The notes under the pieces were generated by a model. That model worked only from the letters and a program-made list of their open reading frames with translations, was not told the DNA's origin and ran no database searches. DNA of 39,733 nucleotides from Desulfarculus sp. (GTDB taxonomy: Bacteria > Desulfobacterota > Desulfarculia > Desulfarculales > Desulfarculaceae). Of the stretch, positions 35,066 through 39,733 are shown piece after piece. Numbering within the stretch: the stretch's first letter is position 1; each line of letters starts with the position of its first letter. The stretch spans positions 1-39,733 of the forward strand of contig JACRDC010000118.1 in assembly GCA_016218705.1 (NCBI GenBank), read 5' to 3'. The position numbers and the translations under genes are program-made.

Positions 35066-35443
35066 CTAGCAGGCCGGCGTTGCCGCGCTGGACCAGAGCA
35101 TTACCAAGGCCTTCTTGCGCAGGGTGGCGATGAGGGGGGCCAAGTCCGAGGACTTGGGCAGGGAGCACAGGTCGTCACCCTCTGGGGGGCGGCGCCGCTG
35201 GTCCAGGCCCAACACCACCACCGGGCCGGAGTGCACCCGCCGGGCGGCGGGCAACCAGCAGCCCACCTCTCCACCCATGGAGGGCTCGTCGGTGACCAGG
35301 ACCTGGGCCGGCCGGCGGCGCAGGTCGGCCACGGCGGCGTCCAGGCCAGGCCGCACGCGCACCGAGAAACCGGCCTCGGCCAACTCCTCGCTATAGAGCC
35401 TGGCCACCGAGGGATCGCGTTCCACGATTAGCACCGAGATCAT
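35066..35443 (-). CDS. Single-domain receiver protein
   Basis: 125 residues from the ATG at 35443, with AGGGGG upstream; a longer frame to 35491 was rejected for lack of a site. Receiver residues are retained: VERDPSVARLY (acidic pair as Glu-Arg-Asp), phospho-acceptor Asp in VLVTDEPSM, and Lys in SLPKSSD. The middle (VLGLDQRRRPPEGDD) is unusual for a receiver and has lost the usual Thr/Ser at the switch position, so it may be a divergent or pseudo-receiver. No kinase or output domain is adjacent. A clean terminator follows. Confidence 0.75.
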   Translation of the reverse strand: MISVLIVERDPSVARLYSEELAEAGFSVRVRPGLDAAVADLRRRPAQVLVTDEPSMGGEVGCWLPAARRVHSGPVVVLGLDQRRRPPEGDDLCSLPKSSDLAPLIATLRKKALVMLWSSAATPAC

Positions 35444-35962
35444 GGTCTGCCCCCTGCCCGGGTGGGTCCATGGACCTGGCGTTGTCTTCAAGCTTGGGCT
35501 CGAGCTTATTTCAAGGCCCCTGGCGCTGGTCCCGCAATCACATAGCCGCCTTGGTTGGGCGTCCCGGGTGACTGGTTAGCCTGGCGCGCTGAACTTAATG
35601 CTATTGAAAGACCGTGCCTGGTGGGTCCCGCCCTTGAATGCCTTGAAATGCAATATGAATGCCATGGGCCGGCATGACATCCCGCGCCCTTAGGACAGGC
35701 CGCTGGGCGCAAAAATGTACGAAAACCGACAAAAGCCGTGGCAGGATCGGTCCCCTTGCCAAATATGCCAGATAATCAGAGGCCTAGCGGCCAGTGTCCG
35801 CTTTTAGTCATATGTCTGATTTGCGGCATATGCAAAGCCCTCCTAACAAGGCCCGGCTGGCTGCTCTTGGCGGGCCCGCTGGGATGGCAGTTGATAGCTT
35901 TTCCCAATTTATTTATCCGGTTGCCTGGCGGGTCCCATTAAACGCGGGGCGGCCCCGCCGCG
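35444..35962. other. Long non-coding stretch upstream of a sigma-54 promoter
   Basis: About 520 bases with no open frame of good codon bias. Base composition is lower in GC than the flanking genes. It holds several small inverted repeats: ATGCC/GGCAT near 35661-35677, two CATATG palindromes at 35810-35831, and the dyad listed at 35820-35836. It may include the activator sites for the sigma-54 promoter or an unannotated small RNA; nothing more definite was seen. Confidence 0.4.
35820..35836. promoter_or_regulatory. Candidate enhancer dyad for the sigma-54 promoter
   Basis: TTTGC-GGCATAT-GCAAA, five-base arms about a seven-base centre, lies about 127 bases upstream of the -24 element. That is the usual distance for an NtrC-type activator site. 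It is a single dyad, so only a candidate. Confidence 0.3.
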
Positions 35963-35978
35963 TGGCACAAAGTTTGCT
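35963..35978 (+). promoter_or_regulatory. Near-perfect sigma-54 promoter
   Basis: TGGCACA-AAGT-TTGCT fits the -24/-12 consensus TGGCACN-N4-TTGCW at every position. It lies 57 bases before the ATG of the 98-residue gene. Confidence 0.85.
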
Positions 35979-36034
35979 CTAGCTAGTGGCCAAATTAAAG
36001 GCGAAACTCCAACTCTGCGACCAAGGAGTAAACC

Positions 36035-36331
36035 ATGCGCCGGACCAGGAAGACTCGTGGCAAGGCCCTGCCCTTCACCCCCTCGTTGGACGTCAGCGCT
36101 TGGCTCCAGACCCATCCCGACGCATTGATCGCCTGCCCCAACCAGCCCGGCAACCTCAAGCTGATGCCGGCCTCCTGCGTCAAGCGCCACCTGACGGCCA
36201 ATGAACCGCGCTGGGCCACCATCGGCGCCGAGCCCTTTCACCTGTTCGTGTTCAAGATGAACCTGGTGCCCTGCCGCGACTGCAAGATCGGCGCGCGGCT
36301 GGCCCGCCAGCATAAGGAAATAGCGGCTTAG
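36035..36331 (+). CDS. 98-residue four-cysteine protein under sigma-54 control
   Basis: Preceded by AAGGAG. The N-terminal 10 residues are very basic (MRRTRKTRGK). Cysteines fall as Cys34-x13-Cys48-x31-Cys80-x2-Cys83, with the blocks ACPNQPGNLKLMPASCVKR and LVPCRDCKIG, so a zinc-binding fold is likely. No family is recognised. A terminator follows, so it is monocistronic. A basic N-terminus and a metal site could suggest nucleic-acid binding, but that is only an inference. The cysteine spacing resembles that of the 64-residue protein at 30710. Confidence 0.75.
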   Translation: MRRTRKTRGKALPFTPSLDVSAWLQTHPDALIACPNQPGNLKLMPASCVKRHLTANEPRWATIGAEPFHLFVFKMNLVPCRDCKIGARLARQHKEIAA

Positions 36332-36385
36332 CCTCCAGCCTACTCCTCCGCGCCCCGGGGCTGGCGTTCCCTCGCGCCGGCCGAA

Positions 36386-36419
36386 CGAAGCCCACGCCAA
36401 CCGGCGTGGGCTCGTTTTT
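36386..36419 (+). terminator. Rho-independent terminator after the 98-residue gene
   Basis: CGAAGCCCACGCC pairs with GGCGTGGGCTCG across a short loop, giving a 9-bp GC core extended by CGA/TCG with an A bulge. It ends in TTTTT. Confidence 0.88.
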
Positions 36420-36429
36420 GCGGGTGGGG

Positions 36430-36458
36430 TTGCGGCCCCGCTTGCCGGCCCCTAAAAT
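36430..36458 (+). promoter_or_regulatory. Sigma-70-type promoter of the aconitase gene
   Basis: TTGCGG (36430-36435), a 17-base spacer, then TAAAAT (36453-36458), 51 bases before the ATG. Confidence 0.6.
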
Positions 36459-36508
36459 GCACATTGGCGGCCTGGCCAAACCCCTAATTAAGGCGGGAGG
36501 TTACTGAA

Positions 36509-38425
36509 ATGCCCCAGAACCTGGCACAGAAGATCATCGCGGCCCACCTGAGGGAAGGCGTGGCCCAGCCGGGTAGTGAGATCGCCCTGGCCATTGACCA
36601 GACGCTGACCCAGGACGCCACCGGCACCCTGGCGGCCCTGGAATTCGAGGCCCTGGGGCTGTCACGGGTGCGCACCGAGGTCTCGGTCTCCTACGTGGAC
36701 CACAACCTCCTGCAGACCGACTTCAAGAACCCCGACGACCACCGCTTCCTGCGCTCCATGGCCGCCCGTTACGGCCTGTGGTACTCGCCGCCGGGCAACG
36801 GCATCTGCCACCAACTGCACCTTCTGAACTTTGGCCGCCCCGGGGCCACCCTGCTGGGCTCCGACTCCCACACCCCCCACGGAGGCGGCCTGGCCATGCT
36901 GGCCATGGGCGCCGGCGGCCTGGACGTGGCCGCGGCCATGGCCGGCTACCCCTTCTTTTTGTCTTGTCCGGCAGTACTGGGCGTACGTCTCATAGGACAA
37001 CTGTCTCCTTGGGTAGGACCGAAGGACATCATCCTGGAACTGCTGCGCAGGCTGTCGGTCAAGGGCGGGCTGGGATACGTGCTGGAGTATTTCGGCCCCG
37101 GCGTGGAGGGCCTCAGCGTGACCCAGCGGGCGGCCATCTGCAACATGGGCGCCGAGCTGGGGGCCACGGCCAGCCTCTTCCCCAGCGACGGCCAGACCAG
37201 GGCCTTTCTGGAGGCCCAGGGTCGCGGCCAGGTTTGGCTGCCCCTGGCCGCCGATGCCGGCGCCGCCTATGACCGCGTTGAGGAGATAGACCTAACCGGC
37301 CTGGAGCCCCTGGTGGCCTGCCCCTCCAGCCCCGACAAGGTGCGCCCCGTGGCCGAACTCAAGGACGTGGCCGTGGAGCAGGTGATCGTGGGCTCCTGCG
37401 GCGGCGGGGCCTACGAGGACCTCATGACCCTGGCACTGGCACTCAAAGGCCGCAAGCTGGCCCCAGGGGTCAACCTCTACGTCAATCCCGGCTCGCGCCA
37501 GGCCCTGGCCCAGGCGGCGGCCGCCAGCGGCCTCATGCTCCTCTTGGAGGCCGGGGCCAGCATCTTCCAGTCCGGCTGTCTGGGGTGCATCGGCATGAGC
37601 CAGGCCCCGGCCACGGGCACGGCCAGCCTGCGCACCTTCCCGCGCAACTTCCCGGGGCGCTCGGGCACCAAGGGCGACGCCGTGTATCTCTGCGGCCCCG
37701 AGGTGGCGGCGGCCACGGCGCTGGCCGGCCACCTGGCCGACCCCCGGGAGTTGGGTCCCCAGGCAGCCGTACCCCCGGCCCCGCCGGTGCGCCCCGAGGC
37801 CCTGGTGCCGCCGGTGGCCGGCGGCGCGGGCGTGGAGATACTGCGCGGCCCCAATATCGCGCCCTTCCCCCAGTTGGCCGCCCTGACCGAGGATGTGGCC
37901 TGCACCGTGGTGCTCAAGGTGGGCGACAACATCACCACCGACCACATCATGCCCGCCGGCAGCCAGATACTGCCCCTGCGCTCCAACGTGCCGGCCATCA
38001 GCCGCCACGTCTTCGCCGCCCTTGACCCAGAATTCGCCGGCAAGGCCCAGCAAAGCGCCCCGGCGGCGGTGGTGGGCGGCGAGAACTACGGCCAGGGCTC
38101 CTCGCGGGAGCACGCGGCCCTGGCCCCGCGCTACCTGGGGGTGCAGGTGAAGATCGCCAAATCCTTTGCCCGCATCCACAAGGCCAACCTGGTCAACTTC
38201 GGTATCGTGCCCCTGGTGCTGGCCGACCCGGCCGACTACGATTGGCTGGAGGCCGGGCAGGTGGTGGAGTTGAAGGGCCTGCGTCAGGCCATACTGGAGG
38301 GCGAGGAGCGCCTGACCGCCACCGTGCAGGGCAGGGCACTGCCGCTTATTCTCAAGGCCAGCCAGCGCGACCGGCAGATCCTGGCCGCGGGCGGGCTGCT
38401 CAATCTCATCAGGAGCAGCCTGTAG
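36509..38425 (+). CDS. Aconitate hydratase (Aquifex-type)
   Basis: 638 residues, the size of the short monomeric bacterial aconitases. It interconverts citrate and isocitrate through cis-aconitate with a [4Fe-4S] cluster. Seen are GSDSHTPHGGGLAMLAMGAGG (in part: GSDSHTPHGGGLAML, 117-131), cluster ligands Cys297 (VGSCGGGAYED), Cys357 and Cys360 (SGCLGCIGM), NFPGRSG (380-386), and in the swivel domain GDNITTDHIMPAG and GENYGQGSSREHAAL. The first cluster motif normally reads SCTNSS or similar; here the Thr-Asn is replaced by Gly-Gly, which is unusual. GGAGG lies upstream of the ATG. A patch near 36955-37020 uses more A/T-ending codons than the rest. It may work in the citric acid cycle in either direction. 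Confidence 0.94.
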   Translation: MPQNLAQKIIAAHLREGVAQPGSEIALAIDQTLTQDATGTLAALEFEALGLSRVRTEVSVSYVDHNLLQTDFKNPDDHRFLRSMAARYGLWYSPPGNGICHQLHLLNFGRPGATLLGSDSHTPHGGGLAMLAMGAGGLDVAAAMAGYPFFLSCPAVLGVRLIGQLSPWVGPKDIILELLRRLSVKGGLGYVLEYFGPGVEGLSVTQRAAICNMGAELGATASLFPSDGQTRAFLEAQGRGQVWLPLAADAGAAYDRVEEIDLTGLEPLVACPSSPDKVRPVAELKDVAVEQVIVGSCGGGAYEDLMTLALALKGRKLAPGVNLYVNPGSRQALAQAAAASGLMLLLEAGASIFQSGCLGCIGMSQAPATGTASLRTFPRNFPGRSGTKGDAVYLCGPEVAAATALAGHLADPRELGPQAAVPPAPPVRPEALVPPVAGGAGVEILRGPNIAPFPQLAALTEDVACTVVLKVGDNITTDHIMPAGSQILPLRSNVPAISRHVFAALDPEFAGKAQQSAPAAVVGGENYGQGSSREHAALAPRYLGVQVKIAKSFARIHKANLVNFGIVPLVLADPADYDWLEAGQVVELKGLRQAILEGEERLTATVQGRALPLILKASQRDRQILAAGGLLNLIRSSL

Positions 38426-38470
38426 GCGCCGGACCGGGCGGCCCGGCGGCCACAGGCCCAGAAGCCACAG

Positions 38471-38501
38471 GCCCCCCCAACTGGGGGAGCCCGCGTTTTT
38501 C
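38471..38501 (+). terminator. Terminator after the aconitase gene
   Basis: CCCCC-AACT-GGGGG hairpin (extended by flanking G/C), followed after AGCCCGCG by TTTTT. The U-tract is displaced by eight bases, so it is probable rather than certain. Confidence 0.5.
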
Positions 38502-38521
38502 AGCCACGCCGCCAAGGGCGG

Positions 38522-39502
38522 TTAATCATCTTCCGTAAAGTAGAAGCGCGACACCACCGGCATGTGGTCGGAAACCTCGTTGCTGATTTGCTTGAGCAGG
38601 TCCTTGATCTTCCGCCCCTGAGGGTTGCCGGCCAGCATCTTGCTCAAGGGCTTCCAGTGGATGGCCGTGGGCGGGGCTTGCACGTTGTCCAGGGCCGCCA
38701 CCGAGATGGCCCCCAAGTCCAGGCGCGAGCCTATCTCGTTCTTGTTGCGGTACATCAGGTGGCTGATGTTGCTGCTGTCGTTTATCTTGGCGAAGCCCAC
38801 CCTGCCCTGCTTCTCCAGTTGATGGAGGGCCTGCCAGCAGGGCGCGCCGGGCGGCTCGTTCCAGTCGCCCAGTATGATGACGTCTGCGTCCTTGATCTCG
38901 GCCTCCTCGCCCAGCCACTTGGCCAGGCGCTGGCCAGCGGCCCGGCGCTGGTCCTCGCCGCCGCCCCTCTGTGATTTGAGGTGCACCCCCACCAACTGGA
39001 AGTCAAAGGGCTCGGATTGGCGGTTGTTGGTCAGGCTGGTGAAATGGGCCCACAGGGGCAAGCGGGGAAAAACCTCCTTGCCGCCGCCCGTGACCACCTG
39101 GCCCTTGCCGAACAGCTCCACAATGTCGTCCTTGGCCCGCACCCAGTCCAGGTCGTACATGATGGCGATGCGCTGGTTGCCGCCGGTGGTGCCGTAGGCC
39201 ACTTGGTAGTAACCGGCACCTTGCTCGCCCAGGCTCCGGGCCACCACATCCAACGAGCCCTCCAGTATCTCCTCCAAAACCAGCACGTCTGCGTTAAGTT
39301 CGCCCAAGACCTCCACGATATTGGCCACCCGGCGGGGGTCGCGGTCGTGAAAATAGCGGATGTTCCAACAGACCACGTCCAGGAACCTGTCGGTCCCCCG
39401 CAGTTCCTCTGGGACCAATCCATTATTGATGAACAAATCTGACAACTTGTCGTTGTCAGGCTTTTGATAGACGGATTTACCCTTCTTGACCGGCTTGGCC
39501 AT
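38522..39502 (-). CDS. Endonuclease/exonuclease/phosphatase-fold protein
   Basis: 326 residues from the ATG at 39502, which has GGGGG six bases upstream; an ATG at 39508 adds two residues but has no correctly spaced site. The fold signatures are VVCWNIRYFHD (Asn metal ligand), LVLEEI (Glu), VGVHLKSQRGGG, ILGDWNEPPG (Asp-x-Asn) and the terminal SDHMPVVSRF (Asp-His pair). These are the metal-binding and catalytic residues of the DNase I/exonuclease III/inositol phosphatase superfamily. There is no signal peptide; the N-terminus is basic. It could cleave nucleic acid or a phosphoester. It has its own promoter and is not in an operon. Confidence 0.88.
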   Translation of the reverse strand: MAKPVKKGKSVYQKPDNDKLSDLFINNGLVPEELRGTDRFLDVVCWNIRYFHDRDPRRVANIVEVLGELNADVLVLEEILEGSLDVVARSLGEQGAGYYQVAYGTTGGNQRIAIMYDLDWVRAKDDIVELFGKGQVVTGGGKEVFPRLPLWAHFTSLTNNRQSEPFDFQLVGVHLKSQRGGGEDQRRAAGQRLAKWLGEEAEIKDADVIILGDWNEPPGAPCWQALHQLEKQGRVGFAKINDSSNISHLMYRNKNEIGSRLDLGAISVAALDNVQAPPTAIHWKPLSKMLAGNPQGRKIKDLLKQISNEVSDHMPVVSRFYFTEDD

Positions 39503-39551
39503 TTTCATCCCCCGATTAAAATGTAATGGTAACCGCAGGGCAGGTAATTAA

Positions 39552-39581
39552 ATTATATAACTCGCGGCGGGGCAAAGGCAA
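39552..39581 (-). promoter_or_regulatory. Sigma-70-type promoter of the EEP-fold gene
   Basis: On the minus strand TTGCCT (39581-39576), an 18-base spacer and a perfect TATAAT (39557-39552), 50 bases before the ATG at 39502. The surrounding sequence is notably AT-rich for this genome. Confidence 0.7.
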
Positions 39582-39598
39582 TCCCCACAGACGGCCAG

Positions 39599-39733
39599 TG
39601 TAGCTGACACATAAACTGTCCGGACTTGTAGCACATGAGTTGTCCGGTTTGAGTTGGGGTCCATGGAGGTGCCCCGATGAGGCGGACAGAGCTGTTGCAG
39701 GAGGTTCGGAAGATGCGGTTTTTAGAGGCGCAT
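39599..39733 (+). mobile_element. Left end of an insertion sequence (cut by the window edge)
   Basis: The sequence from TGTAGCTGACACATAAACTG contains two copies of TGTCCGG (39617-39623 and 39641-39647), 24 bases apart, as expected for a transposase-binding terminus, then the transposase start. The outer boundary at 39599 is an estimate, because the right end is not in the window. Confidence 0.6.
39677..39733 (+). CDS. Transposase, N-terminal fragment
   Basis: Nineteen codons are visible, MRRTELLQEVRKMRFLEAH, preceded by GGAGG seven bases upstream. This start is very similar to what I recall of ISNCY-type transposases, which begin M-R/K-x-T-E-L-L-Q-E-I-R-K-M-R-F-E-E-A and continue into a helix-turn-helix. 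It runs off the right edge, so intactness cannot be judged. Confidence 0.65.
   Translation, partial: MRRTELLQEVRKMRFLEAH

Noticed and set aside
35825-35905. Cyclic-di-GMP (GEMM-like) riboswitch suggested by GCAAAGCC and nearby stems
   Set aside because: The conserved second stem and receptor sequences are not in place, and the segment lies upstream of the sigma-54 promoter, so it would not be transcribed from it.
39503-39508. Start of the EEP-fold gene at the first ATG (39508)
   Set aside because: GGGGG would touch the ATG, leaving no spacer; the ATG at 39502 has correct spacing.

Overview
The window is GC-rich, densely coded bacterial chromosome. The mix of genes suggests a member of the Desulfobacterota (former Deltaproteobacteria), perhaps near the Desulfarculales: two NtrC-type sigma-54 regulators, sigma-54 promoters of the TGGCAC-N5-TTGC type, a split glycine decarboxylase (GcvPA/GcvPB), an Aquifex-type aconitase, acyl-CoA and Fe-S oxidoreductases and dispersed palindromic repeats. 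This placement is an inference from gene content; no rRNA or other phylogenetic marker is present. No tRNA, rRNA or CRISPR array was seen.

Layout. 1-2.1 kb: membrane proteins (GYF_2 protein, DUF2752) and a lone receiver domain. 2.2-6.0 kb: a minus-strand catabolic cluster led by a cupin-type XRE regulator, followed by a thiolase-fold protein, its DUF35 Zn-ribbon/OB partner and an acyl-CoA dehydrogenase. 6.2-6.4 kb: first copy of a 200-bp composite palindromic element. 6.6-8.6 kb: a GlcF/HdrD-type Fe-S protein and a lipoprotein. 8.7-12.3 kb: a ZraP-ZraS-ZraR-like metal or envelope stress system with a good sigma-54 promoter before zraP. 12.4-13.4 kb: an AT-rich island holding one orphan PD-(D/E)XK-like gene between two palindromic elements.

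13.5-23.4 kb is a long minus-strand run. Transcription would go gcvT, gcvH, gcvPA, gcvPB, a class-III aminotransferase, a 955-residue EndoQ-UvrD fusion, a diacylglycerol-kinase-like lipid kinase and a small cupin. Divergent from gcvT are a two-domain PutA and a TIGR00300/ornithine-cyclodeaminase-like protein. After a second 200-bp element, which has landed inside a different repeat, come carbamate kinase and a cyclic-2,3-diphosphoglycerate-synthetase-like P-loop protein. Together the 17.7-30.5 kb genes look like an amino-acid utilisation block: glycine cleavage, ornithine to proline to glutamate, and ATP from carbamoyl phosphate.

30.6-39.7 kb: a four-cysteine mini-protein with an orphan sigma-54 regulator, a LonB-like protease, a single-domain receiver, a long non-coding stretch ending in a near-perfect sigma-54 promoter that serves a 98-residue four-cysteine protein, an aconitase, an endonuclease/exonuclease/phosphatase-fold protein, and the left end of an insertion sequence cut by the window edge.

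The items most worth follow-up are the EndoQ-UvrD fusion with a terminal sliding-clamp-like motif, the 200-bp modular palindromic element with evidence of insertion, the thiolase-fold protein lacking both usual cysteines, and the AT-rich nuclease-like orphan.
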